From: Streptomyces spiroverticillatus
GTDB lineage: Bacteria; Actinomycetota; Actinomycetes; Streptomycetales; Streptomycetaceae
Direction of reading: 5' to 3'
NCBI GenBank assembly: GCA_014650415.1
Contig: BMUX01000001.1
Span: forward strand, 769,266-833,265
Length of the DNA stretch: 64,000 nt
Shown: piece after piece, positions 1 through 8,977 of the stretch
How positions within the stretch are numbered: position 1 is the first letter of the stretch
How the letters are laid out: the number at the start of each line of letters is the position of its first letter
Translations under genes and position numbers: made by a program
The notes under the pieces: generated by a model
Databases searched by the model: none
Seen by the model: only the letters and a program-made list of their open reading frames with translations
What the model was told of the DNA's origin: nothing

Positions 1-166
1 GCTTGCCACCTGCGCGGACGAGGTGCTGCGCGGCCTCCGTGATGAACGGGACCTCGCTCTTGGTCGCGTCGAGGAGCCCCTCCTCGACGGCTGCCAGTCC
101 GGTCTGGACATCGGTCTCAAGAGCCTGGTCCCGCACGCTCAGTCCGAACGGCCCGACGACGGTCAC
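1..166 (-). CDS. polyprenyl diphosphate synthase, N-terminal fragment
   Basis: Only the first 55 codons lie in the window; the gene runs off the left edge. The start is GTG at 166 with an AGGAG ribosome site about 9 bases upstream. The peptide (VTVVGPFGLSVRDQ..., then a run ending TEAAQHLVRAGGK) matches the N-terminus of streptomycete trans-isoprenyl diphosphate synthases, where the segment before GGK leads into the substrate-binding helices. Such enzymes elongate allylic diphosphates with isopentenyl diphosphate and in this context would supply the menaquinone side chain. The DDxxD motifs are outside the window, so chain length cannot be judged. The family call rests on the N-terminal signature only. 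Confidence 0.75.
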   Translation of the reverse strand, partial: MTVVGPFGLSVRDQALETDVQTGLAAVEEGLLDATKSEVPFITEAAQHLVRAGGK

Positions 167-365
167 GAGGGTTACTCCTGTCTGCTGACGATCAAACGGA
201 TTGTCGATCTGTCGCTGGCATCACTCAACAAGTCAGCCTATCCCGTCGACTTTCGATCACCGAGGCCCCCGCCCTCTTCGCCACCCCCTGGTCAGGTCCC
301 CCCGGGCACGGTCTGAAGCGCACCGGTATGTTCGTGGTGAGCTGATAAGACCAGGAGTAAGCCCT

Positions 366-1910
366 TTGTCCCATATAGAGCCCAACCCTCAGTCCGACGA
401 GTCCCCGGAATCCGGTGTGGCAACCGGGTCCCGGAACTCCAGCCAGCCGCCGCCCGGCGACGACACCGCCTTCTTCGGCCAGCCGAAGGGTCTGATGACC
501 CTGTCGGGCCTGGAGGTGTGGGAGCGGTTCTCGTTCCTGGGCATGCAGGCGATCCTCGTGCTCTACTTCGCGGCCAAAGTGGCCGACGGCGGCATGGGCA
601 TGGACCCGGGCAACGCGGCCTCGCTCGGCGCGGCCTACGGCACCCTCGTCTACCTGGTGTCGGTGGCCGGCGGCTGGCTCGCGGACCGGATCCTCGGCTC
701 GTACCGGGCCGTCCTGTGGGGCGGCATCCTCATCGCCTGCGGCCACTACGCGATGGCCGTGCCCACGGACGCCTTCACCTGGATCGGCCTCGGCCTGATC
801 AGCGCGGGCACCGGTCTGCTCAAGCCCAACGTCGCGAACATGGTCGGCAAGCTCTACAAGACCGCCGACGAGCGCCGGGACGCCGGATTCGCCCTGTACT
901 ACATGGGCATCAACATCGGCGCCTTCCTCGGCCCCCTGGTCACCGGCTGGCTCGCCGACCACAAGGGCTGGCACTGGGGCTTCTCGGCCGCCGCGCTCGG
1001 CATGACGCTGGGTCTGATCCAGTACGTCGCCGGGCGCCGCCACCTCGCGGGCCGCAAGGACCGCGCGGAGTTCGCGCTGCCGCCGGAGAAGATGCGCAGC
1101 ACCGTACGGATGATCGTGCTCGGCCTGGTCGCGGTGGCGGCGGTCTGCACGGTGCTCGCGCTGGCCGGCTGGCTGACGATGTCGCGCTTCGTGGACGTTC
1201 TCACGCTGATCTCGGTGATCGCGCCGGTGGTCTACTTCGCGGTGATGTTCCGCAGCCCCCGGGTGACGAGCGAGGAGAAGGGCAGGCTGCGGCCGTACGT
1301 CGTCCTCTTCCTGGCCTCCGTCGCCTTCAACTTCATCCTGTTCCAGGCGTACTCGACGATGATGCTGCTCGCCGCGTCGAACACGCAGACGCACATCCTC
1401 GGCTTCGACTTCCCGGTCAGCTGGTACGCGTCCGCGCTGGGCGCCTTCGAGGTGGCGCTCGCCCCCGTGGTCGCCGCCGTGTGGGTACGGATGGGCAAGC
1501 GGCAGCCGCACGCCTCCAACAAGATCGCCATCGGCGTGATCCTGGGCGGCCTCTCCTTCCTGCTGATGGTGCTGCCCACCTCCGGGCACGCCACGGACAC
1601 GTACAAGATGGCCGCCTGGTGGATCGTCGGCTCGTACCTGCTGCTCGGGCTCGGCGACATCCTGCTCCAGACGTCCGGCATGTCCGCCACCACCAAGCTG
1701 GCGCCGAAGGCCTTCGCCAGCCAGACGATGGCGCTCTGGTTCCTCTCCCTCGCGCTCGCCAACGGCATCCAGGCGCAGACCGTGAAGCTGTACGGGCAGG
1801 TCTCGAACCCCGTGTACTTCGGCGTCAACGGCGCCATCGCGGTCGCCTGCGGCCTCGCGGTCGTCGCCGCGGCCCCGTGGCTCAAGCGCACCATGCACCC
1901 CGTTCACTGA
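366..1910 (+). CDS. POT/PTR family proton-dependent oligopeptide transporter
   Basis: Major facilitator superfamily symporter that takes up di- and tripeptides with protons. About 514 residues with 12 or more hydrophobic segments. The POT signature ExxER is present at residues 50-54 (EVWER), the loop GGWLADRILG lies near residue 100, and the PTR2 signature around FALYYMGINIGAFLGP is intact. I chose the TTG at 366 because AGGAG sits at 353-357, eight bases upstream; a longer frame reaching 201 would add a non-homologous arginine-rich stretch. It is followed after 12 bases by a CocE-type hydrolase, so uptake and intracellular cleavage of peptides may be coupled. Family certain; substrate range inferred. 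Confidence 0.9.
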   Translation: MSHIEPNPQSDESPESGVATGSRNSSQPPPGDDTAFFGQPKGLMTLSGLEVWERFSFLGMQAILVLYFAAKVADGGMGMDPGNAASLGAAYGTLVYLVSVAGGWLADRILGSYRAVLWGGILIACGHYAMAVPTDAFTWIGLGLISAGTGLLKPNVANMVGKLYKTADERRDAGFALYYMGINIGAFLGPLVTGWLADHKGWHWGFSAAALGMTLGLIQYVAGRRHLAGRKDRAEFALPPEKMRSTVRMIVLGLVAVAAVCTVLALAGWLTMSRFVDVLTLISVIAPVVYFAVMFRSPRVTSEEKGRLRPYVVLFLASVAFNFILFQAYSTMMLLAASNTQTHILGFDFPVSWYASALGAFEVALAPVVAAVWVRMGKRQPHASNKIAIGVILGGLSFLLMVLPTSGHATDTYKMAAWWIVGSYLLLGLGDILLQTSGMSATTKLAPKAFASQTMALWFLSLALANGIQAQTVKLYGQVSNPVYFGVNGAIAVACGLAVVAAAPWLKRTMHPVH

Positions 1911-1922
1911 GGTGACTTCCTG

Positions 1923-3914
1923 ATGCAGATACGTACTGAATTCCCGTACGGCACGACCTGCGAGGACGTGACGATCCCGCTGGCCGACGGCACGCACCTG
2001 TACGCCCGGATCTGGCGGCCGGTGACGCAGGAGCCCGTACCGGCGCTCCTCGAATACCTCCCCTACCGGCTCAGCGACTGGACCGCGCCGCGCGACTGGC
2101 AGCGCCACCCCTGGTACGCGGGCCACGGGTACGCGTCCGTACGCGTGGACGTGCGCGGGCACGGCAACAGCGAGGGCCTGCCCGGCGACGAGTACGACGC
2201 GCAGGAGCTGAGCGACGGCGTCGAGGTCGTGAACTGGCTCGCCGAACAGCCCTGGTGCACGGGCAAGGTCGGCATGTTCGGCATCTCCTGGGGCGGCTTC
2301 AACTCCCTCCAGATCGCCGCCCTCGCCCCCGAGCCGTTGAAGGCGATCGTCACCGTCTGCTCCGCCGACGACCGCTACGACAACGACGTGCACTACATGG
2401 GCGGCTCCGTCCTCGCCGTGGACATGCACGCGTGGGCGGCCACCATGCTCGCCTTCGTCTGCCGCCCGCCGGACCCGGCGCAGGTCGGGGACGTCTGGAA
2501 GGACATGTGGCTGAAGCGCCTCGACGCCGTCGACCCCTTCATCCACACCTGGCTGGACCACCAGACCCGCGACGACTACTGGAAGCACGGCAGCGTCTGC
2601 GAGGACTACTCCGCGATCGACGCGGCGGTGCTCGCGGTGGGCGGCTGGCACGACCCGTACCGCGACACGGTCCTGCGCCTGGTGGAACACCTGGACCCGT
2701 CCCGCGTACGAGGACTGATCGGCCCGTGGTCGCACCAGTACCCCGACCGGGGCCTGCCGCCGGGCCCTGCGATCGGCTTCCTCCAGGAGACCCTGCGCTG
2801 GTGGGACCAGCACCTCAAGGGCGAGGACACGGGGGTGATGGCTGAACCGCTCCTCCGCTCCTGGATCAGCGAATCGCACCCGCCCGCGACGACGTACCCC
2901 TCGCTCCCGGGCCGCTGGGTGGGCGACACCGCCTGGCCGTCCCCCCTGGTCACACCCACCTCCTACGGTCTCCAGGGCCCGCCCGTGGTGGTCGACTCCC
3001 CCATGCACACGGGCCTGGACGCCGGCCGCTTCTTCCCCTTCGGCAACGACTCCGACCTGCCGCCGGACCAGCGCGACGAGGACGCCAAGTCGGCGAGCTT
3101 CGACTTCCCCGTCACGGACGCGCCGATCGAGATCCTGGGCCGGGCGAAGGTGCGCCTGCGCCTGACCATGGACGTGCCGCAGGGCCAGGCGATCGCCCGC
3201 GTCTGCGACGTGGCCCCCGACGGCTCCTCGACCCTGGTCACCCGGGGCGTCCTCAACCTCTCCGCCCGCAACGGCCGCGACCGCGCGGATGCGTGGCAGC
3301 CGGGCGCGACGGAGGAGGTGACCTTCGAGCTGAACGGCATCGGCCACACCTTCCCGCCCGGCCACCGCGTCCGTCTCTCGGTCTCCTCCGCCTACTGGCC
3401 GTGGATCTGGCCGCAGGCCGGCTCGGCGGGCTTCGTCCTGGACCCGGCGGGCTCGTCACTGGAACTTCCGGTGCGCACCCACACGGAACACCCGGAGATC
3501 CGCTTCGAGGCCCCGGAGCAGTCGCCCCCGTTGAACGTGGAATTCCCGGCCAACCCGGACGAACGCCCGGAACGTCTGGTCGTACGGGACGTGGCCAAGG
3601 GCGAGTGGAAGCTGGAGGTCGACCCGCGCTACGGCGGTACGCGCATCTACCCCGACGGCCTCGAATTCACCGAGGACGCCCTGGAGACGTACACCATCAA
3701 CGAGAAGGACCCCCTCTCGGCGCACACCCGCTCCGACTGGACGATCCGCCTGCGCCGCCCGGACCTGGCGTGGGACACGGAGGTGGTCACCCGCTCCGAG
3801 ATCACCTGCGACGCCTCCGACTTCCTGACCTCCAGCGAGGTGACCTGCAAGGAGGGCGGCGAGGTCGTCTTCCACAGGGTGTGGGAACGCCGCATCCCCC
3901 GCACGGCGGGCTAA
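1923..3914 (+). CDS. CocE/NonD-family alpha/beta hydrolase (X-Pro dipeptidyl-peptidase type)
   Basis: Serine hydrolase of 663 residues with the S15/CocE architecture: an alpha/beta-hydrolase core (roughly residues 15-300) with nucleophile motif G120-I-S122-W-G124-G, and a C-terminal jelly-roll domain (roughly 370-520). Family members cleave X-Pro dipeptides or acyl and cocaine-type esters; there is no signal peptide, so it acts in the cytoplasm. It starts 12 bases after the peptide transporter, indicating one transcript and favouring a peptidase role. About 100 residues follow the usual jelly-roll end (570-663), a C-terminal extension I cannot assign. The stop overlaps the stop of the convergent WYL regulator by three bases. 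Confidence 0.85.
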   Translation: MQIRTEFPYGTTCEDVTIPLADGTHLYARIWRPVTQEPVPALLEYLPYRLSDWTAPRDWQRHPWYAGHGYASVRVDVRGHGNSEGLPGDEYDAQELSDGVEVVNWLAEQPWCTGKVGMFGISWGGFNSLQIAALAPEPLKAIVTVCSADDRYDNDVHYMGGSVLAVDMHAWAATMLAFVCRPPDPAQVGDVWKDMWLKRLDAVDPFIHTWLDHQTRDDYWKHGSVCEDYSAIDAAVLAVGGWHDPYRDTVLRLVEHLDPSRVRGLIGPWSHQYPDRGLPPGPAIGFLQETLRWWDQHLKGEDTGVMAEPLLRSWISESHPPATTYPSLPGRWVGDTAWPSPLVTPTSYGLQGPPVVVDSPMHTGLDAGRFFPFGNDSDLPPDQRDEDAKSASFDFPVTDAPIEILGRAKVRLRLTMDVPQGQAIARVCDVAPDGSSTLVTRGVLNLSARNGRDRADAWQPGATEEVTFELNGIGHTFPPGHRVRLSVSSAYWPWIWPQAGSAGFVLDPAGSSLELPVRTHTEHPEIRFEAPEQSPPLNVEFPANPDERPERLVVRDVAKGEWKLEVDPRYGGTRIYPDGLEFTEDALETYTINEKDPLSAHTRSDWTIRLRRPDLAWDTEVVTRSEITCDASDFLTSSEVTCKEGGEVVFHRVWERRIPRTAG

Positions 3915-4876
3915 CTCCGGCCCTCGGGCACGGCCCCCGCGAGCAGTGCGGCGAGTTCTCCGACCCGCCGCACCAGCTCCGGGGGCTCGTGCACCTCGAA
4001 GGGGAAGCCGAACAGGCCGAGATACAGCGTGAGTTCGTCCAGCGAGTTCGAGCCCGCGTACAGGGTGCAGGACTGCCCGTCGAGGTCCTCCAGCACACCG
4101 ACGGTGGTCGGCACCTCTGCCGCCGCCTCGGCGAGCGGCACGCGCAGGGTGACCCGGGCGCGGTGGCGGTAGACGGCGTTCGTCACCCCGTACGAGGTGC
4201 GGGCGGCCACCTGTTCGTCGGTCAGCTCGCGCGGGGTGAAGCGGGGGCCGGTGGGGATGCGGGTGGTGAGGCGGTCGAGGCGGAAGGTGCGCCAGTCGTC
4301 CCGGTCGAGGTCCCAGGCGACGAGGTACCAGCGGTGCCCGGCGTGCACCAGCCGGTGCGGTTCGGTGCGGCGCACCGAGCTCTCCCCGCCGTGCCCACGG
4401 TAGTCGAAGCGCAGCTGCTGATGCCCCCGGCAGGCGGCGGCGACGGCGGTGAGCTCATCGGGGTCGACGCCCGGGCCGCCGTCCGGGGCAAGGCTGACGG
4501 TCACCGCCTCCAGTGCACCGACGCGGTGCCGCAGCCGGGACGGCAGCACCTGCTGGAGCTTGGTCAGGGCGCTCAGCGCGTTCTCCTCGACGCCGGCCAC
4601 GCCTCCCCCGACCGCCGTGCGCAGCCCGACCGCGACGGCCACGGCCTCGTCGTCGTCCAGCAGGAGGGGCGGCAGGTTCGCGCCCGCGCCGAGCCGGTAA
4701 CCGGGGGCGCCGGGGGTGGCGTGGACGGGGTAGCCGAGGGTGCGCAGCTTGTCGATGTCGCGGCGCACGGTACGTACGTCGACATCGAGCCGCGCCGCGA
4801 GGTCGGACCCCGGCCAGTCCCGGGGCGTCTGGAGCAACGAGAGCAGCCTGAGCAGGCGTGCGGAAGTTTCCAACAT
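3911..4876 (-). CDS. WYL-domain transcriptional regulator (HTH_11 plus WYL)
   Basis: Regulator of 321 residues. An N-terminal winged helix (about residues 5-60: [16 protein letters not shown], then [16 protein letters not shown]) is of the DeoR/HTH_11 type, followed by a WYL domain (about 140-230) with the typical [21 protein letters not shown] core, and a C-terminal WCX-like region. WYL domains are known or thought to bind small ligands or nucleic acid. It is divergent from the epoxide hydrolase with 63 bases between start codons, and that gap holds a palindrome (4898-4920), the obvious candidate operator. Start is ATG at 4876. It probably controls the hydrolase and itself; the ligand is unknown. 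Confidence 0.88.
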   Translation of the reverse strand: MLETSARLLRLLSLLQTPRDWPGSDLAARLDVDVRTVRRDIDKLRTLGYPVHATPGAPGYRLGAGANLPPLLLDDDEAVAVAVGLRTAVGGGVAGVEENALSALTKLQQVLPSRLRHRVGALEAVTVSLAPDGGPGVDPDELTAVAAACRGHQQLRFDYRGHGGESSVRRTEPHRLVHAGHRWYLVAWDLDRDDWRTFRLDRLTTRIPTGPRFTPRELTDEQVAARTSYGVTNAVYRHRARVTLRVPLAEAAAEVPTTVGVLEDLDGQSCTLYAGSNSLDELTLYLGLFGFPFEVHEPPELVRRVGELAALLAGAVPEGRS

Positions 4877-4897
4877 GCCTGTGGAGTCTGCCAGTTG

Positions 4898-4920
4898 GCT
4901 AGGACGGAAGGTGTCCTAGC
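4898..4920. promoter_or_regulatory. palindromic operator between WYL regulator and epoxide hydrolase
   Basis: Perfect inverted repeat: arms GCTAGGAC and GTCCTAGC (8 bp each) separated by 7 bases. It sits midway between the divergent starts at 4876 and 4940, where a regulator could control both promoters. Binding by the adjacent WYL protein is inferred from position. Confidence 0.65.
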
Positions 4921-4939
4921 TGGTCGATACCTTGTCTTC

Positions 4940-6118
4940 ATGAGCCGAAACGAGCAGGTCACCAGCCCCCTCATCAGCCCCTTCCGGATCGAGATCCCGC
5001 AGCACGAGATCGACGCGCTGCACGCGAAACTGGACGCCGCCCGGCTCCCCGCCCCCCTGCCGGGCGACGACTGGACCACGGGCGTGCCGACCGGCTGGCT
5101 GAGCGAGCTGGTCTCGTACTGGCGTGAGAAGTACGACTGGCGGGCGGCGGAGCAGGAGCTGAACGCCCACCCCCAGTTCCTGACCGAGATCGACGGCCAG
5201 CGCATCCACTTCCTGCACGTCCGCTCCCCCGAGCCGGACGCGCTGCCGCTGATCCTGACGCACGGCTGGCCCGGCTCGATCGTGGAATTCCTCGATGTCA
5301 TTGACCCGTTGACGGACCCCCGCGCGCACGGCGGCGACCCGGCGGACGCCTTCCACCTGGTCATCCCCTCACTCCCCGGCTTCGGCTTCTCGGGCCCGGT
5401 CTCCGAGGGCGGCTGGGACTCGGCGCGGATCGCCGGGGCGTGGGCGGAACTGATGAACCGGCTCGGTTACGAGCGCTACGGCGCCCAGGGCGGCGACCTC
5501 GGGGCGGCGGTCTCCCCCGCGCTCGGCCGGGTGGCCCCGGACCGGGTGATCGGCGTGCACGTCAACGGCGACCCGGGTCCGATGCCGGAATTCCCCCTCC
5601 CGGACGAGGAGTTGGCGTCGCTCACCGACCTGGAGCGGGACCGGGTCGCCCGGATCGAGGCGTTCATGCAGGAGGAGTTCGGCTACATCGCGGTCCAGTC
5701 GACGCGACCGCAGGCGCTGGCGTACGGGCTGGTGGACTCCCCTGTGGGCCAACTCGCCTGGATCATGGACAAGTTCCGCGAGTGGACGCACCCGCGTGCG
5801 GCCCTCCCGGACACGGTCGTCGACCGCGACCGGCTCCTCACGAACGTGATGCTCTACTGGCTGACCGGCACGGCAGGCTCCGCCGCGTACGTGGGCTACG
5901 CGCAGCACCAGGCCTGGGGCGTCACCGTGGAGAACTCGGGCGTCCCGACGGGCGTCCTGACCCTCGCCCACGACGTGGGCATCCGCCGCTACGCGGAGCG
6001 CGAGAACACGGTGGTCCGCTGGACGGACATCGAGGACCGGGGCGGCCACTTCGCGGCCCTGGAGGAGCCGGCCCTGCTGACGCAGGACGTCCGAGAGTTC
6101 TTCCGCGACCTGCGCTGA
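4940..6118 (+). CDS. epoxide hydrolase (EHN-type alpha/beta hydrolase)
   Basis: Soluble epoxide hydrolase of 392 residues, converting epoxides to vicinal diols. The N-terminal EHN lid domain occupies about residues 12-115, then an alpha/beta-hydrolase core with oxyanion motif HGWPG at 109-113, nucleophile elbow GGDLG with D186, tyrosines in the cap region, and catalytic histidine H370 in RGGHF near the C-terminus. Length is normal for microsomal-type bacterial epoxide hydrolases. ATG at 4940 matches the expected N-terminus; no strong ribosome site is visible, so the mRNA leader may be very short. Divergent from the WYL regulator, with a palindrome between them. The natural substrate is unknown. 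Confidence 0.88.
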   Translation: MSRNEQVTSPLISPFRIEIPQHEIDALHAKLDAARLPAPLPGDDWTTGVPTGWLSELVSYWREKYDWRAAEQELNAHPQFLTEIDGQRIHFLHVRSPEPDALPLILTHGWPGSIVEFLDVIDPLTDPRAHGGDPADAFHLVIPSLPGFGFSGPVSEGGWDSARIAGAWAELMNRLGYERYGAQGGDLGAAVSPALGRVAPDRVIGVHVNGDPGPMPEFPLPDEELASLTDLERDRVARIEAFMQEEFGYIAVQSTRPQALAYGLVDSPVGQLAWIMDKFREWTHPRAALPDTVVDRDRLLTNVMLYWLTGTAGSAAYVGYAQHQAWGVTVENSGVPTGVLTLAHDVGIRRYAERENTVVRWTDIEDRGGHFAALEEPALLTQDVREFFRDLR

Positions 6119-6128
6119 GGATGCCGGG

Positions 6129-6151
6129 GGGGGGAGCGGTCGGCTCCCCCC
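6129..6151. terminator. hairpin between convergent genes
   Basis: Stem of nine perfect pairs, GGGGGGAGC with GCTCCCCCC, around a 5-base loop (GGTCG). It lies between the ends of the epoxide hydrolase (+) and the FAD oxidoreductase (-), and has no U-tract, as is common in streptomycete bidirectional terminators. Confidence 0.6.
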
Positions 6152-6163
6152 GGGGCACCCCGG

Positions 6164-7363
6164 CTACCCCAGCCGGTCCACCCCCGCCGCCACCCTCCCC
6201 GACGCGTACTCCGTCCCGCACACGAACCGCATGACCGGCCCGAAGGACGCCGCCGCCGGCAGCCCCGTGAAGAAGAGGCCGGGGACGGAGGAGCCGTAGG
6301 CCGCGTCCAGGACCGGCGCGCCCCGGGACGTACGCAGCTCCGTACGCAGCCCGTCACCCAGGAAGCCCATGGCGGCGACGTCCGTCCGGTAGCCGGTGGC
6401 GGCCATGACGTGGTCGGCGCCCAGTTCGGCCGAGGGCCCCTCGCCGCCGCCGAGGGTGAGGACCGGCCGCCCGTCCTCCACCCGCACGCGCTCGATCCGC
6501 CGCCCGTCCGTCACCTGCACCCGCCCGGTGAACCTCTCCCGCAGCCACCACGCCCCGAGCGGCCCGAGCACCCGCCGCACCAGATAGTGCCGGGCCGGCG
6601 CGGGCAACGCCCGCACGTACGACGCGTGATACGTCAGCCCGTACAGCGACCAGGCCCGGCCGAACGGCGACTCCGGGCGCAGCCGCGGCTGCTGGTCCGG
6701 TGCGTCGCCGAAGTGGACCGCCCCGCGCCGCCGCGCCACGATCCGCACCGACTTCGCCCCCGCCTCCGCCATCAGCACCGCGTTCTCCAGCGCGGACTGT
6801 CCGGCGCCGACGACCAGCACGTCCTTGCCCGCGAAGACGGACAGGTCGCGGTGCTGGGCCGCGTGCGAGATCGGGCCGGTGGCGGAGGGCCCGTCGGGGG
6901 CGGCGGCCACCAGCTCCCTCGGCATCCGCGCCAGCCCGGACAGCCCGGTCGCCACGACCACCGCCCGCGCCCGGAACTGCTCCCCGGAGTCCAGCTTCAC
7001 CGCGAAGTCGGACCCCGTCCGGTCGACGGAGACGACCTTCTCCCGCTCCAGTTCCGGAATCAGCCGCTCCGCGAACCACTGTCCGTACGCGGCGAAGTCC
7101 TCGACCGGCACGATGTCCCAGTCCGACTCGTACCGCCGCACCCCCGCCTCGGCGCAGAAGTCGATCAGGTCGTGCCCGGGCTGCGGCGCGTCGATGTTCG
7201 AGGCGGCGGGCGTCGACTTGAGCAGCATCCCGGCGGGCATGCGGGTGCGCCAGGCGACCATCGGGTCGCCGAAGACCCGCACCGGGATCCCGCGGGCCTT
7301 CAGGTGGGCGGCGGTGGACAGACCGTAGGGCCCGGCACCGATGACAACGACCGGAAGAATCAC
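6164..7363 (-). CDS. FAD/NAD(P)-dependent oxidoreductase (flavin monooxygenase-like)
   Basis: Flavoprotein of about 399 residues. A Rossmann FAD site GAGPYG lies at residues 10-15, a second dinucleotide site GAGQSA at 186-191, and the late ATGYRTD motif is typical of flavin monooxygenases and N-hydroxylases, which use FAD and NADPH to hydroxylate a soft nucleophile. The GTG at 7363 is preceded by GGGAGGGG and places the FAD motif right at the N-terminus, as expected; the frame continues upstream without homology. It lies 118 bases downstream of the ATP-grasp gene on the same strand. The pair looks like a small biosynthetic unit, but neither substrate nor product can be read from sequence. Confidence 0.82.
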   Translation of the reverse strand: MILPVVVIGAGPYGLSTAAHLKARGIPVRVFGDPMVAWRTRMPAGMLLKSTPAASNIDAPQPGHDLIDFCAEAGVRRYESDWDIVPVEDFAAYGQWFAERLIPELEREKVVSVDRTGSDFAVKLDSGEQFRARAVVVATGLSGLARMPRELVAAAPDGPSATGPISHAAQHRDLSVFAGKDVLVVGAGQSALENAVLMAEAGAKSVRIVARRRGAVHFGDAPDQQPRLRPESPFGRAWSLYGLTYHASYVRALPAPARHYLVRRVLGPLGAWWLRERFTGRVQVTDGRRIERVRVEDGRPVLTLGGGEGPSAELGADHVMAATGYRTDVAAMGFLGDGLRTELRTSRGAPVLDAAYGSSVPGLFFTGLPAAASFGPVMRFVCGTEYASGRVAAGVDRLG

Positions 7364-7481
7364 TGAAGTTCCCCTCCCCAGGGTGAAACACACCAGATGT
7401 ATGCGCACGGGGGCGTCCCGCCATGCGCGCGAGCACCCGCCAGGCACGCGGGCACCCGCCGTACGTACGCGCGAGCACCCG

Positions 7482-8762
7482 CTATGCGCCGCCTCCCCGC
7501 CCCTTGCTCCGCGCCTCGTACGTCTCGTAGAGATGACGCACCCCCGGCCGCACCATCCGTCCCAGCATCGCGAACGCCGGCACGGGGTCGTCCGCCGCGA
7601 ACCACGCCAGCTCCGTGGAGTCCGCCCGGGCGGGCGCGTGCGGAGTGGTGTAGCCGCTGCGGCGGTACGCGAGCAGGGCGGGCAGGTCGATGTTCTCGAC
7701 CAGATAGCGGTGCCCGGCGCGCTGTTCCCCCTCCGGAACGGCGCGCCCGGTCAGGTCCAGGTGCTGTGCCCGTACGACGTCCACGCCCGACTCGCTCTCG
7801 AAGAGCCGGAACTGGGCGCCCATCCGGGGGTTGAAGTCGAGCAGCTTGTACTGCCCGTCGCGCCGGTCGAAGCGCAGATCGAGGTCCACGATGCCGCTGA
7901 ACCCGATCCGCTTGACGAACTGCGCGGCGAGGCCCGCGAGTTCGGGGTTGTCGACCACGTACGCACAGGCCGTCATGCCCGCGTGCGGCGGCCAGGAGCG
8001 CACCTTGACCCCGGTGAACAGCGCCCGGGGTTCGCTGTGCGCGTCGAAGTAGGCGTGCACGATCCAGTCCTCGGCCTCCTCGCGCGGCAGGTACTCCTGG
8101 AGGATCACGCCGGGCGCGTCGCCCCATTCGCGGGCGAGCGCGAGGAGTTCGCGGGGTCCCGCTATGCGCGTAGTGCCTCGTACGGCGGGGCGGTGGCGGC
8201 GTACGAAAGCCTCCCGGTTCTTGGCGACCACCGGGAAGCGGGCCCGCTCGGCGAAGGCGACGACATCTGCGTACGAGGCCGGGAACGCGGCCTCCGGGGT
8301 CGCCACACCGTGCTCCGTGCACAGCTCGTGCAGGCCCTGCTTGCTGGCGAGCCGGCGGGGCAACTCGGCCTCGGTGCGCGGGAAGAGGAAGGCCGGGGCC
8401 AGCTCCTCCTGGTGCTCGGCGATGAGCACCGCCGCCTCTTCGTCCGTCGGTACGAGAACGGCCGGCCGGCCGATCAGGCGGCCGACCCGCAGCAGCCCCT
8501 CGACCAGGCGGCCGGGCTCCTCGGTGCCGGTGGTGGGCCAGACGTACGGCCTGCGCAGGTGGCGGGAGAGGGCGGCGGGCGTCCACCGGTCCTCGGTGAT
8601 CGCGTACATGGGTATGCCGAGGCGGCCGAGGCTGCGGATCGCGCCGACGCCGCCGTGATGGAGTGGATAGTTTCCGAACTTCACGATCAGGGCCGGTACG
8701 TCCCGGTCCACCGTCGGCCCCGGCGCGCCGCGGCGGCGCCCCGTCGTACTGCCGCTCCCCAC
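7482..8762 (-). CDS. ATP-grasp carboxylate-amine ligase-like protein
   Basis: Protein of 426 residues with an ATP-grasp fold: pre-ATP-grasp region (about 25-140), then a segment with FPVVAKNRE and VILQEYLPREEAEDWIVHAY (ATP lid and adenine site), and metal-binding residues in the strand VDLDLRFDRR and in KLLDFNPRMGAQ (D, N and R). ATP-grasp ligases join a carboxylate to an amine or thiol through an acylphosphate. GTG at 8762 has a G-rich ribosome site just upstream; a later start near 8700 would also keep the fold. It is transcribed with the FAD oxidoreductase. It could make a peptide-like or amide metabolite, or act in wall or cofactor chemistry; the substrate is unknown. Confidence 0.82.
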   Translation of the reverse strand: MGSGSTTGRRRGAPGPTVDRDVPALIVKFGNYPLHHGGVGAIRSLGRLGIPMYAITEDRWTPAALSRHLRRPYVWPTTGTEEPGRLVEGLLRVGRLIGRPAVLVPTDEEAAVLIAEHQEELAPAFLFPRTEAELPRRLASKQGLHELCTEHGVATPEAAFPASYADVVAFAERARFPVVAKNREAFVRRHRPAVRGTTRIAGPRELLALAREWGDAPGVILQEYLPREEAEDWIVHAYFDAHSEPRALFTGVKVRSWPPHAGMTACAYVVDNPELAGLAAQFVKRIGFSGIVDLDLRFDRRDGQYKLLDFNPRMGAQFRLFESESGVDVVRAQHLDLTGRAVPEGEQRAGHRYLVENIDLPALLAYRRSGYTTPHAPARADSTELAWFAADDPVPAFAMLGRMVRPGVRHLYETYEARSKGRGGGA

Positions 8763-8977
8763 ACGTCCCCCCTATGGACTTCCACGGGCCGGGACCCACC
8801 CTGCGCGAGGACCCCCTGGACCCCTGGAACTCCCGCCCGTGCCCCCAAGGAAGCTAAGCCGGAATTCCCGCCTCCACCCACGCCATTCAGGACATTACGA
8901 ACTCTTTAGCCACTGCCGTCCCTGGCCTCCCCCACGTAACGTGTGTTCCAACGACCTGGAAAGCGAGGCAGCACCCC

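Noticed and set aside
225..3365. Very long minus-strand open frame opposite the transporter and hydrolase genes
   Set aside because: Typical high-GC antisense shadow: Arg/Ala/Val-rich translation with no domain, opposite two well-supported genes.
7364..7481. CRISPR-like or regulatory repeats with GCGAGCACCCGC between the FAD and ATP-grasp genes
   Set aside because: Only two or three short imperfect copies with unequal spacing; no array.
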